From: CAZLBC01 sp964557575
Lineage (GTDB): Bacteria > Planctomycetota > Phycisphaerae > SM23-33
Assembly (NCBI GenBank): GCA_964557575.1
Contig: CAZLBC010000006.1
Location: 47,202-111,201, forward strand
Reading direction: 5' to 3'
Length of the DNA: 64,000 nt
Positions 43,801-52,337 of the stretch are shown one piece after another. Numbering within the stretch: position 1 is the stretch's first letter; each line of letters starts with the position of its first letter. A model generated the notes under the pieces. The model was given only the letters and a program-made list of their open reading frames with translations, did no database searches and was not told where the DNA came from. Made by a program: the position numbers and the translations under genes.

Positions 43801-44372
43801 ACGGCGGGCAGACGGGCGTCGGCGGCAACAACAGTTGGGGCGCGACGCCGCTGCGCAAGTACTGGCTGAAGAACGAGCCGATGTCCTGCCGCTTCCGCAT
43901 GATGCCGATCGACGGCGAGACGGATATCGACGCGCGGTGCCGCGTCCGGCCGCCGTCGCACCCGATCGCGTCCGCGATGCCCGCGCCGCCCCGGCAGACC
44001 TCCCGCGTCGAGGCCTCCTCCGAGGAGACCAGCAAGGGCAATGTCGCCGGCAATCTCGTCGACGGCGACCGGGAAACCCGCTGGTGCGCAAACGGCGGAG
44101 AGCTGCCCCAATGGGTGAGCATCAACCTCGGCAAAAAAAAGACGGTGAAAAAGGCCGCCATCACGTGGGAATGCGACGGCGCCTATCAATACACGATCGA
44201 GGGCTCCGCCGACGGGCGCCGCTGGCGGGTCCTCGCCGACCGGACGAAGAACCGCGACGCGGCCCGGACGACCACGGACACGTTCGACGCGGTGGTCCAA
44301 TACATGCGCGTGACGGTCACCGGGACGCCGCCCGAAAAGTGGGCCAGCATGTGCGAGGTGGTAATCGAGTGA
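40854..44372 (+). CDS. Exported GH2 beta-galactosidase with C-terminal discoidin-type domain
   Basis: A 1172-aa protein with a signal peptide (cut near AGA-EEW) and CAGGAG ahead of its ATG. GH2 domains run in order: sugar-binding jelly roll (~40-220), Ig-like domain (~225-330), TIM barrel (~330-620), a linker domain, and a small-chain/DUF4981-like domain (~740-1040). The acid/base Glu is in VIWSLGNESG (~461) and the nucleophile in LCEYAHAMGNSNG (~516); SHYPDDPRFYALCD is also typical. The last ~130 residues (SRVEASSEETSKGNVAGNLVDG ... TRWCANGG, in pieces) match an F5/8 or CBM32 discoidin fold, probably galactose-binding. It should release terminal beta-galactose outside the cytoplasm. A long open frame on the opposite strand is a GC-driven shadow. 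Confidence 0.93.
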   Translation: MSTRHFVVFAFYLAAAVSLLPAAGAEEWDDLAVLHVNTEKPHATMMTYPDAASARKGDRAASPWYMLLNGDWRFHWSKNPAARPQEFFKPGFDAAAWKTIPVPSNWQIHGYGTPIYTNIKYPHPKKPPKAPRKYNPVGSYRTTFTLPPAFTGRRTLIHFDGVNAAFYLWINGRKVGYSQGSRTPAEFDITAYVTDGENLLAAEVYRWCDGSYIEDQDFWRLAGIFRDVYLWSRPATCIRDFAVDVDLDGQYTNGTIDVGVEPTGAAEGHTVEMQLLDADGEDVLAKTADPGSRITGTVENVRKWSAESPYLYQMLLTLKDQKGDTVEVIPWQVGFRKVEIRDAVFMINGVAVKLKGVNRHETEPDTAHRVTPAGMTKDLELMKRFNVNAVRTSHYPDDPRFYALCDRHGLYVMDESNIECHDARNLSGMKEWVEPHLDRTRRMAERDKNHACVVIWSLGNESGRGIAPKTMQQWLHENHPDRPVHCEYDNGAADMHSRMYAGPGWGGGGDRPGVLCEYAHAMGNSNGNLGEYWDHIYAKPKHMGAFVWDWVDQGIRQPVPEEYNSRIGVGPVRETFFAYGGWWEKEKGWHHDDNFCMNGLVSSDRVPHSGLRAIKYVYRNIHVRAIDAAAGEFTVRNRFDHSNIKDLAAGRWVLQENGKTVSEGAIPALDVAAHAEKQFAIDLPAIEETPGTEYLLTMSFTAKEGYSPLVPAGHEISWEQFTVAAASPPAIEKASSPGLTVTDADDAVTIAGGDFSLSFDKEKGLLTSFKYKNADLVDRGFVPDFWRALTDNDRPSHKKFTDTKWRNAGSGWKVADAEVTQLPGAARVIFTAALPAVSGSCRLVYTVCGGGQVAVDMAYVPGRRKIKGPLRFGLEMLLPKELEHVAYYGRGPAATYADRPFERVGIFETTVDGMWMDYSEPQENGNRSDVRWVALRDETGRGLLFVGDPVVSFGAKHYARDVIEKAKYSFRMKRSDSIHLNIDGGQTGVGGNNSWGATPLRKYWLKNEPMSCRFRMMPIDGETDIDARCRVRPPSHPIASAMPAPPRQTSRVEASSEETSKGNVAGNLVDGDRETRWCANGGELPQWVSINLGKKKTVKKAAITWECDGAYQYTIEGSADGRRWRVLADRTKNRDAARTTTDTFDAVVQYMRVTVTGTPPEKWASMCEVVIE

Positions 44373-44396
44373 TCGCACCCCGCGGCGCGCCGGACG

Positions 44397-45284
44397 TTAT
44401 TGTCGCGTGAAGAACGCCGTGAGGATTTTGCAGAGTATCTGTTCTCCCATCGCGTTGGCGTGGACCCGGTCCCGGTAGAAGCGGTGGGGATGCACCTTCG
44501 CCGATCGAATGTACTCGGCCCACGGTGTGGTCATGTCCAGGAACGCGCACTTCATTTCCGCCGCCAGCTTTTTCAGTTCCGTGCCGCGGGGGCTGGTTCC
44601 CGAGTGGCGGGCCTTCGCCAGGGCCGCCGCGTCCCGCGGGTCGGTCGTGCCGAAGGCGCCGGTGGCCAGGAGGATTTCCACGTCCGGCAGCGCCGCCCGC
44701 AACTGCCCGATGACCACACCGATGCTCTCGATATCTTTCTGGCTGATCCCGCCGATGAACACCAGGTCCGGTTTCAGCGGCACCACGTACTTTTCGATGC
44801 GGCCCTCTTGGCGGTAGTGATGGCAGCCGCCGCCGCCGCGGACGTAGACGGTGCCCGTGATCGTGGCCTTCGGGTATGTTTCCCGGAGGCAGGCGATCCA
44901 TCCGGACCGCATGGTGTCGTTGACGATGCTGTCGCCGAGGCCCAGGATGTGCAGGTCGCCGCCGTCCGTCAGAATCCGCCGGGTCCGGGACAGGTGTTTC
45001 CAGTCGTTTTCCGGCGGCGTGAACGTGCCCGTGATCATTGCCGCCTGGATCTTCTTGATCTGCGCCAGCGACCGCTTGGGGGACCCGGTGATCGAGTAGC
45101 CCTTCTCCGGCCGGCTACCGCCCTTCGGACGGCTGTCGGGGGGGTACTTCGACGGCAGCGCGCCTTTCTCGGGAAACGTCACCGGCGAGTCCTTCATCAT
45201 GTCGCCGCGGCAGGGGAGAGATATGAGTGCCGCCGAGACGGCGGCCGCGGCAACGCCGGCAATCATCATTCTGTGTCGGGTCAT
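44397..45284 (-). CDS. Exported SGNH/GDSL-type hydrolase
   Basis: A 295-aa protein. The ATG at 45284 has AAGGA seven bases upstream and starts a signal peptide (cut near PCRG-DMM). An unfamiliar ~90-residue lead precedes the SGNH core. Block I is LHILGLGDSIVND (nucleophile Ser), block III is reduced to FIGGISQKD, and block V is DRVHANAMGEQILCKIL with the Asp and His. The block III Asn is not obvious, so activity could be altered. Related proteins are carbohydrate or lipid esterases; next to the beta-galactosidase a deacetylase role is the natural guess. It converges on that gene. Confidence 0.8.
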   Translation of the reverse strand: MTRHRMMIAGVAAAAVSAALISLPCRGDMMKDSPVTFPEKGALPSKYPPDSRPKGGSRPEKGYSITGSPKRSLAQIKKIQAAMITGTFTPPENDWKHLSRTRRILTDGGDLHILGLGDSIVNDTMRSGWIACLRETYPKATITGTVYVRGGGGCHHYRQEGRIEKYVVPLKPDLVFIGGISQKDIESIGVVIGQLRAALPDVEILLATGAFGTTDPRDAAALAKARHSGTSPRGTELKKLAAEMKCAFLDMTTPWAEYIRSAKVHPHRFYRDRVHANAMGEQILCKILTAFFTRQ

Positions 45285-45313
45285 GATCAATTCCTTTCTG
45301 TTATCAGCGCCGT

Positions 45314-45343
45314 ATTATACCGGCTCGGGTATCATGTTGTCGA
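45314..45343 (-). promoter_or_regulatory. Promoter for the SGNH hydrolase gene
   Basis: On the minus strand TCGACA (45338-45343), an 18-base spacer and a perfect TATAAT (45314-45319) lie about 30 bases before the ATG. Confidence 0.6.
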
Positions 45344-45372
45344 CGGCCGCAAAGGCGGCATGGTGGTCGTCC

Positions 45373-48359
45373 TCACTGGACCTCCGCTTCTCCCCACTGG
45401 TGGGGTTCGAGCCGGCTCTCGTTCGGGATGTCATCCACGACGTTGGCCGAGAAGCTGTTGTTGTGGATGTAAGCGCGCATCAGCGTTGTGGTGCCCTTCG
45501 AGTTGCCGAACACATAGCCGAGGTCCATTTTGACCTTCTGTCCGGATTTCGGTTGGAAGCCCAATGTCTTCAGGGGGACCTTCACGGTCGCGGCGAAGCC
45601 ACCGGCTTTCTCCTCGTAGTCCAGTTCCACGTCGACTTGTTCGATGCTGTCGAAGGACTCCTTGCCGGTTGGTGAGACGAGGACCTTGGGCTTGCCTTTG
45701 AAACCGGCGACCTTGGGTCGGTACAGCATGGTAAAGGGCTTATCGTTCTTGCGTGTGACCAACAGCCGCAGGTCGCCGGGGGCCGGCTTCTGGCGCTCGC
45801 GATTGGCTTTCGGATTTGTTGCGAGTTGCAAGTCCAGGCAGTTGCCGCCGGACATGGCTTCCTTGTACTTGACCTGTGCTTCCCTGGCTTTGGCGACCAT
45901 CTCCTCGGTGTGCACGTAGGTGCCGCCGGGGAGGTCCTTCTCCCCCTTGGCGGACCACTTGATCAACGCCGGGCCTTTCGTGTGCTTCAGGACATAGGCA
46001 TTGCCGGCGTCATCGAAGGCGGAGTAGGCCCCGCCGCGGAGCTTGCCGCGCAGCGGCGTGTCCTCGGCGTCGGTGAGCTTGTAGATCGGTCGTCCCTGGT
46101 CGGTGACGTTTTGGGGCTTCAGTTGCCGGCCGCAGCTCAGCCGCAGGGTCAGGTCCTCCTTGATGGCGATGATCTTACCGATGCCGGCGTTCTCCTTGAC
46201 GCGAACGGTGAACTCCTCGAACTGCATGTCGCCGTCGTCGTTCATGTCCTGCCAGAACATGCCGGTGGGCCGCTTGCGGCCGCGGAGCTTCTGCTTGTCC
46301 CAGATCGGCTCCCACTTGGCCTTGAGCTTGTCAAAGGCCTCGCGGTGCCGTGTCTTTTTCATCCAGGGATCAATCTCGCCGCAGATGGGGCGGAAGATGT
46401 CGTCGTCGCCGCGCATGTAGACGAAGACGTTTCCGTGCGGTGCGCCGCAGTAGGCGAACTGCCTGCCGGTCTTTGCCGTGACCAGTTTCAGGCCGCCCGA
46501 ACTGCCGTAGGCCCCGTGGGTCGGCGCCGGCGCCGTGTTCGGCCCGGTCTGCCGCCAGATCGTTGTTATGGGTTTGGTCTTCCCGGTCTCCCAGTCGATC
46601 TTCCACAAGACGTTGTGGGCGTAGATCTCTTCGGGCCGCGCCGGGTCGATGTTGCCGTAGGCGAAGTAGGCGGAGCCGCCGAAGAACTCATCGACGAGCT
46701 TGCCGGTCTTCGCATTCCAGACGCTGATGCGTTTCGGGCTGTCCGTCGTTTCGGCCACCCAGAGGTTGCCTTTGGCGTCGAGCGTGATGCCACCCGGCTG
46801 GTACATGCCGGAAGCGTCGTATCGGCCCACGGCCGGGCGGCCGCCGGTCTTGCCGATGCTTCGCTGGTATTTGCCTTTGGCGTCGAAGACGGAGACGTTC
46901 TGCAGCTTGCCCGAGTTGGCGACGTATGCGGTACCATCAGGACCAACAGCCAGACCTTTGGGGTTATCCAGGTTGGTCGTGAGCCATTCGCTCACCTTGC
47001 CATCCTTGACACTCAGAACCTTGTCGCCGCTGATGACCGCTAGAGCGCCGTTGGGGCGAACGGCCAAACGACCCGGTGTCGGAACCTCCCACGTATGCAG
47101 CAGCGTGCCGCCGGTCGTGTCATAGACGGCCACGAGATTCCTGTGGCGGTAAGCGACATAGAGACGGTTGGCGTGCCAGGTCAGTCCGCTCTGATGGTTC
47201 TCGGCGCCTTCGCCGCCCGCCGGCGCGGCGAAGGATGCAACCCCGTTGGCCAGGCGCGTGGGACGCGAGTCTTCGATATCGAGCATGCGGACTTCCGACG
47301 AGCGATGGAAACCGCGGTCGCCGGCGTAGAAAATCTTCTCGCCGTCAGTCGCCAAGAACTTGGCGCCGTGTTTGGAGCCCCACTGTTTGCGGCCGGTGAA
47401 GTCGGTGCGGATCATTCCCCAGCCGTATTCGGCGCCGCCCCAGGCCAGCAGCACCCCGTCGTCGAACGCCACCGCCGTTGTCGGCGAATCGTGATCCGAC
47501 CCCCAGCCGCCGGTGCCGTCGTCGGTCGGGTGCGCCGGCTGTCCGGAATTGTGGACGGAGAAACGGTATTTGACTTTGATCGGTTCGGGACTGTAGACGC
47601 CGCGCCAGCGGTAGGTGCCGGCCGGCAACAGTTCGCCGTTGTCGTTCAAGCCGTCCCAGCGTTCGATGTTCTGTCCGCTCTGTCGTTGCTGTTGCGGGAC
47701 GATGATGCGCGCGGCCTGGTTGTCCTCGGTGAACAGCTGGATTGTGGTCTGGCCGTCGGCCGGCAGTTTGTAGGCGAACTCGAGCGGCAGCGGTTTCTCC
47801 GGCGGCACGCCTTCCTCGACCAGTTCCTTCGGGACATTGCCGGTCATGGCGAAGATGATGCGGCCCCAGCATTCGGCGCTCTGAAAGGGGAAGCCGGATT
47901 GCCCGAGGATGTCATAGGCCCAGGCGTTGCTGCCGGCGGTCTTAAGCCCATCGGCGCGGGACCACAAGACGTTGACGGTCCCCGCGATTTTGTCGCCCGC
48001 CTGCGGCGGCGTCTCGACGCCCATGGTACTCCAGGGGATGCGGTATTCGAAGGTGTAGCCTTTGCCGTCGTCCCATTTGCGATAGGCGCCTTCGAACTTG
48101 TCCTGCGGTACCAGGCCATGCGGCTCCCATTCCTTGCGCGGCACGCGGTAGCCCATGCCCAGATGCATCTGCAGGTTGGCCGTCTGCTTGTCCGTGTAGT
48201 GCCAGAGGAGCAGGTGGACGATGTCGTCGCGGGTATCACATAGAACTGGCGGTGGCGACCGCGGCCGCTGTCTGAACCGTGGACGCTGAGCAGGCATGCA
48301 GACAGCAGTGTCATAAGCAGGCCCCCCTTGAGTGATCTCTCCAAAACATTCATGAGCAT
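45373..48359 (-). CDS. Exported beta-propeller protein with FlgD-like Ig domain; 5' part deleted and frameshifted
   Basis: A perfect AAGGAGG and ATG (48359) open a signal peptide (MLMNVLERSLKGGLLMTLL...). About 40 codons later the coding frame shifts. The rest (C-D-T-R-D-D-I-V-H-L-L-L-W-H-Y onward, from ~48244) stays open for ~955 residues. It begins abruptly inside a CBM9/DOMON-like domain (GYTFEYRIPWSTMGVE), so roughly the first half of that domain is missing. A FlgD-like Ig segment follows (WDGLNDNGELLPAGTYRW), then NHL-type propeller repeats (GLAVGPDGTAYVANSGK, GGITLDAKGNLWVAET), then a second DOMON-like tail. The break may be a real lesion or an assembly error. It is second in an operon with the gene ending at 48433. 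Confidence 0.7.
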
Positions 48360-48432
48360 AGTCTGTTTCCTCCTTATCGTGTGTATTGCAGTTGTGATTG
48401 CATCTTCGCTTGACCGATGTTTGTGCGGGAAA

Positions 48433-51400
48433 CTATTCAAACGAGAACCATCGGAGCCGCGGGCCGTGACGTCCCTTGCCGGCGACAAGATACAGGTCGT
48501 GCACGCCTTGGACCTGCGCGTCCAGATCGAATGTCAGCGTCCGATCGGTGCGATATTCGATGTCGATCTCCGGCAGCGTGATCGCCCCCAGCAGCGGACC
48601 GTCCGGTGCATCGAGCCGCAGTTCCATCTTGATCGGGCTGGAGTTGCCCTTGCGCAGGTTGATGACGAACGTCTTCACTCCGTCGCCGAAGTCGATCTTG
48701 CGGTATCCCAGGTGTTTGCCCCCTTCAAAGCCGACCATGTGGTGTCGGCAGTGGAAATCATCGAAGTACGGCTTCTTGCCTCCGGAGCTGATGGGATGCG
48801 CGTGGGAGCGCGCACGGATCTGCGTGGTCGCTGGCCGGGGTTTGATCGCCTCAATGGCGTCCGGCGTCGCGGGATAGAAGTGTCCAGAGGGCACGTGATT
48901 CGGATCGGTGTTCAACGATTCCCAGCGGATGGAGATCGAGTGCTTCTTCGGATCGGAGAGCCGCTTCTTGTCGGTGGTATAGTAGTGGATCCGAATCGGC
49001 ACCCGCTTCCCAGCCGTAAGAGGCACGGGGCCGGAACCGCCGCCGGGCGTGTATCGGCTGTCTTCGTTCCAGGCCTCCAGCACCTGCCGGCCGTTGATCC
49101 ACATTCGGAGGCCGCCGCCGACCGAGATCGTGAACGACTCGGAGAGCGGTGCCTCGATCAGACCCGTCAGGCGCACCGCGACGCCGTTCGACGTGTCGAC
49201 CGACGGCGGAATTTTCAGATCCGCTGGGTGGACCGCCTCCTGGACGGCGGTTGGCTGACCGGAGATCGACGTGCCCGCGTAAAACTCCGCGCGCAGGCCC
49301 GTCCCGGCGCGCTCTGCCTGGCGAGTCGGCGCTTCGATGCGGACGGCACGTTCGAGCCGGGCCCATTCGTCTTGGTCGTATCCGTGAATACGGTAGAGCA
49401 CCAGGCTGTTGCAGCCGGGCGCGTAGAAGTAGACCTTGCCCTCGTATTCCGTAACCGCGCCGCCTTCCAGGCAGTCGTGATTGACCACCGAATGGGTATT
49501 CGTCTCCATGTCCCGCTGCCAGACATAGACCCATCCCGGCAGGCCGTCGTCCACCCGGCCGGGGAAGAACGAACCCGCGAACAGCCCGTCGGTCGTCCAC
49601 GCCATGCCCGGGTTAACGATGCGGTCGCAGACGACGACCGTCCCGCGGACCTCGCCCGCGATGAGCGAGGGATAGTGCAGGCACCCCGGTCGCGTCGGAT
49701 TCCAGTAGATGGCCGCCTTGTTCGAGCCGGAGGACTTCCGGCCGACCGACCACATGCGGCGGCCCTCGGCGTCCCACTTGGTCAGCCGCGCGTACCGGCC
49801 GCCCTGATCGTTCGGGAAGCCGCCGAACCCCTTGCCGCCCCAGTGGTAGAACGCGTACAGCGCGCCGTCGGCGCCCTGGAACGTGTGCCTGACCGTGGCG
49901 CGGCCGGTGTACTCGTCGGTCGCCGGCTCGACGTACATCGGCTCGACGTCGAGCTCGCCGGCGCGCTCGGGCAGGCGGTATTGCGGCACGCCGTCGGTCC
50001 AGCCCGTGGGCGAGAGGCGCGCGACGCTGGTGTAGAACTTCGTCTGGCCGTCCTCGTCCCTCCGCGGGTTGTAATCGCCGCCCTTGCACACGATCGAGAA
50101 GTCCTCGGTGACGTACGCCCCCTCGCCCGGGCCGTGGTACACGTTGCCCAGCATGTGCAGCGTAATCTCATCGGCCTGCGGCTCAGCGTCGCCGTTTCGG
50201 TCGGTCCACAGGTACGTGTTTTTCTTGCGGTACAGATGCCGTTTGTCGCCCAGGTGTTCCTCGATCCAGGCGTCGATGACCTTCGGGTCGTCCGACTGCG
50301 TCATGAGCCGGGCCACCGTTTTGTGCTGCGGGAACTTGCCGGCACGGTTGCCGATCACGACCGGCAGGAGCTTGCCGTCCCGATGCCGGAAGACCATTGG
50401 GGGAAATGTCTCGCTCACCAGGTACCGCTTGCCGTCATGGTAGCGAACGACAAACGTCCGGCGGTTGCCGAGGTCGCGTCCCAGTCCGCCCGCCTTGCCG
50501 CGGATCGTATGCGTTTCCAGCACCGACCAGGTTCGGTTCTCGTAGTCGACCTTGACCAACACCCAGCCGCCGCCCGTGCGATACCACACCTGCGCCGGAT
50601 CGCGCGGGTCGATCGATCGCGGCGCAAAGAACGTCAGGCCGCCGAACCACTCGCGAACCAGCTTTCCATCGGTATCAAAGCGAGCGACACGGCGCGGAGC
50701 GACTTGCGACTCGGCGATGAAGAAGCCGCCTTTGCCGTCCGCGGTGATATCCTTGTAGTCGCGGAAGTCCTGTGGGTTGTACGGACCATCCAGTCGCCCG
50801 CCCTGGCGGCCGCAGACGTTCCGAAGTTTGCCGTCCCGAGTAAATCGTTTCACCTGCCAACTGCCGGCGCCTTCGGCGACAAGCAGGTGCTGGTTGACCG
50901 CGTCGAAGGCGAGTCGCAACGGCGCCGTGAGCTTACGGATGACGGTCTTCGTCCGGCCGTCCTGATCGATCTGGACGACCTGGTTGCCGGTGATCACGTA
51001 GACGGTGCCCGTCGGCGTTACGGTGACTCCGCGTGGCGACGATACGTTGGCCCGGGCTACGATCTTGCCGTTCGCCCCCAGCCATTTCACCGCATTATCC
51101 CGTTCGTCGGTCAACACGCGATGGCTGCCGCTGACGGCCAGATCGAGTTGCGCCAGTGGCTTGTGATCCGTGTATTTGACGTCGCGCCGTTTCCGCCCAT
51201 CGAGCTTCCGCGCCTTGTGATCGCGGGGCAGGACGTCCCAGCGGCCCTTGGGCTCGCCCGTGGCGGCGTCGAACAGGGTGATGAACGCGTTCTGCTGCAG
51301 CACATAGACGGTCTTGCCGTCCGCCGCCAGTGACAGACCGCCGCGCCATGGATCGACGTCGTCTTGTTCCCACATGCGTTTCGAACCGTCAAGCGACTGC

Positions 51401-52071
51401 TTGAGCAGCATGAAGTTGCCTTCGGCGTTGCGGCTTGAGACATACATGCCGGTGTTGTCGACGGCGACGCTGGTGCCGCCGCCGAAATCGCCAACCCAGC
51501 GATGATACGGTTTGGAGTTCGGATTCACACCGACCTGCATGATGAATTCCTTGCGGAAGGGCGGCTTGCAGAGGATGCGCACCGTGTAGTCTCCCGGCGG
51601 CTGCGGCCGGCCGCGGCGATCGAGTCCGTCCCACTGCAGCCGGTGTTCGCCGGCTTTCTGCGGCGTGCCCCGCAACAACGTGCGTACCAGAAGTCCCTGC
51701 GGGTTGAAGACCGCGGCGGAGACATCGCCGGAACGCGACAAGCGGTAGGTGACTGCGACCCCGGCAGCCGACGTTTTCGCCGTTGATGTCGCTGGTTGCG
51801 TCGCGACTGGTCCGTGTGCCGTCGGCGTTGTCAGGCCAACGTCATTGGATGCCGGCGGAGAGTCGGTCGATTGCCGATTCGCCCTTGTCCTTCCGGGATT
51901 CAAGATGACATAGCTGCCGCCGCCCAGTACCAGAACCAGCACAGCAAGCAGAATCCAAAGCCCTCTGCCTGAGGATTGACGGGCGGACGGGTTGCATGAC
52001 ACCGGCACGGACGGCCCCAAGATCTGATTCAGGCGGGGCTGGCGCTTCTGATGGGTTAGCTCCATAGACAT
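48433..52071 (-). CDS. Membrane-anchored propeller protein with PA14 and carbohydrate-binding modules
   Basis: A 1212-aa protein. AAGGAG lies seven bases before ATG 52071. After ~35 cytoplasmic residues a single membrane span (GLWILLAVLVLVLGGGSYVIL) anchors the protein, with a Ser/Thr/Pro linker outside. Next come a FlgD-like Ig domain (LQWDGLDRRGRPQPPGDYTV), NHL/PQQ-type propeller repeats (~190-850), and a PA14 domain (LRAEFYAGTSISGQPTAV ... LRMWINGRQVLEAWN). The last ~130 residues form a CBM6-like jelly roll (DDFHCRHHMVGFEGGKHLGYRKI). No catalytic motif is evident. It may bind or present glycans at the surface. The truncated propeller gene follows 73 bases later and shares the FlgD-plus-propeller plan. 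Confidence 0.78.
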   Translation of the reverse strand: MSMELTHQKRQPRLNQILGPSVPVSCNPSARQSSGRGLWILLAVLVLVLGGGSYVILNPGRTRANRQSTDSPPASNDVGLTTPTAHGPVATQPATSTAKTSAAGVAVTYRLSRSGDVSAAVFNPQGLLVRTLLRGTPQKAGEHRLQWDGLDRRGRPQPPGDYTVRILCKPPFRKEFIMQVGVNPNSKPYHRWVGDFGGGTSVAVDNTGMYVSSRNAEGNFMLLKQSLDGSKRMWEQDDVDPWRGGLSLAADGKTVYVLQQNAFITLFDAATGEPKGRWDVLPRDHKARKLDGRKRRDVKYTDHKPLAQLDLAVSGSHRVLTDERDNAVKWLGANGKIVARANVSSPRGVTVTPTGTVYVITGNQVVQIDQDGRTKTVIRKLTAPLRLAFDAVNQHLLVAEGAGSWQVKRFTRDGKLRNVCGRQGGRLDGPYNPQDFRDYKDITADGKGGFFIAESQVAPRRVARFDTDGKLVREWFGGLTFFAPRSIDPRDPAQVWYRTGGGWVLVKVDYENRTWSVLETHTIRGKAGGLGRDLGNRRTFVVRYHDGKRYLVSETFPPMVFRHRDGKLLPVVIGNRAGKFPQHKTVARLMTQSDDPKVIDAWIEEHLGDKRHLYRKKNTYLWTDRNGDAEPQADEITLHMLGNVYHGPGEGAYVTEDFSIVCKGGDYNPRRDEDGQTKFYTSVARLSPTGWTDGVPQYRLPERAGELDVEPMYVEPATDEYTGRATVRHTFQGADGALYAFYHWGGKGFGGFPNDQGGRYARLTKWDAEGRRMWSVGRKSSGSNKAAIYWNPTRPGCLHYPSLIAGEVRGTVVVCDRIVNPGMAWTTDGLFAGSFFPGRVDDGLPGWVYVWQRDMETNTHSVVNHDCLEGGAVTEYEGKVYFYAPGCNSLVLYRIHGYDQDEWARLERAVRIEAPTRQAERAGTGLRAEFYAGTSISGQPTAVQEAVHPADLKIPPSVDTSNGVAVRLTGLIEAPLSESFTISVGGGLRMWINGRQVLEAWNEDSRYTPGGGSGPVPLTAGKRVPIRIHYYTTDKKRLSDPKKHSISIRWESLNTDPNHVPSGHFYPATPDAIEAIKPRPATTQIRARSHAHPISSGGKKPYFDDFHCRHHMVGFEGGKHLGYRKIDFGDGVKTFVINLRKGNSSPIKMELRLDAPDGPLLGAITLPEIDIEYRTDRTLTFDLDAQVQGVHDLYLVAGKGRHGPRLRWFSFE

Positions 52072-52172
52072 AACGAACTCCTTATTGGTTCCTCAAACCG
52101 TTTCGTTGCGGCCCCGTTCGGAGCGGCAGTACGAGCGACCGAATCGAGGTCGTTGTACCAGACCGGATCGAA

Positions 52173-52270
52173 TTGACAAATCAATATATCTTCTTATCTC
52201 AGCGTAACTTAATGGTTGTTATCGGTCTATGCAAGGGTTAAAATACCGGCAAATGCCTATGTTCACGAAT
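52173..52270 (-). repeat. Intergenic element copy B
   Basis: Oriented on the minus strand, this copy aligns with C over nearly its full length: first 27 bases with three mismatches, then CCGATAACAA, AAC-N6-GTT, CGCTGA, GATATAT and TTGTCA blocks. It lies between the stop of the clan-A-like gene (52338) and the start of the propeller gene (52071). Read on the plus strand it contains TTGTTA, 17 bases, then TAAAAT. The remaining bases of 52072-52337 show no gene. Confidence 0.7.
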
Positions 52271-52337
52271 AAAGTATTTCTATGTATTCCTATCTCATTC
52301 AGCGCATCGCATAACCTGTTGTTTGTCACGTCGAACT

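Noticed and set aside
40851..44378. 1175-codon open frame antisense to the beta-galactosidase
   Set aside because: It mirrors the GH2 gene exactly, has no domain sense, and is expected in high-GC DNA where the opposite strand lacks stops.
48328..51333. 1001-codon plus-strand open frame over the propeller genes
   Set aside because: Shadow of two minus-strand genes with strong domain content.
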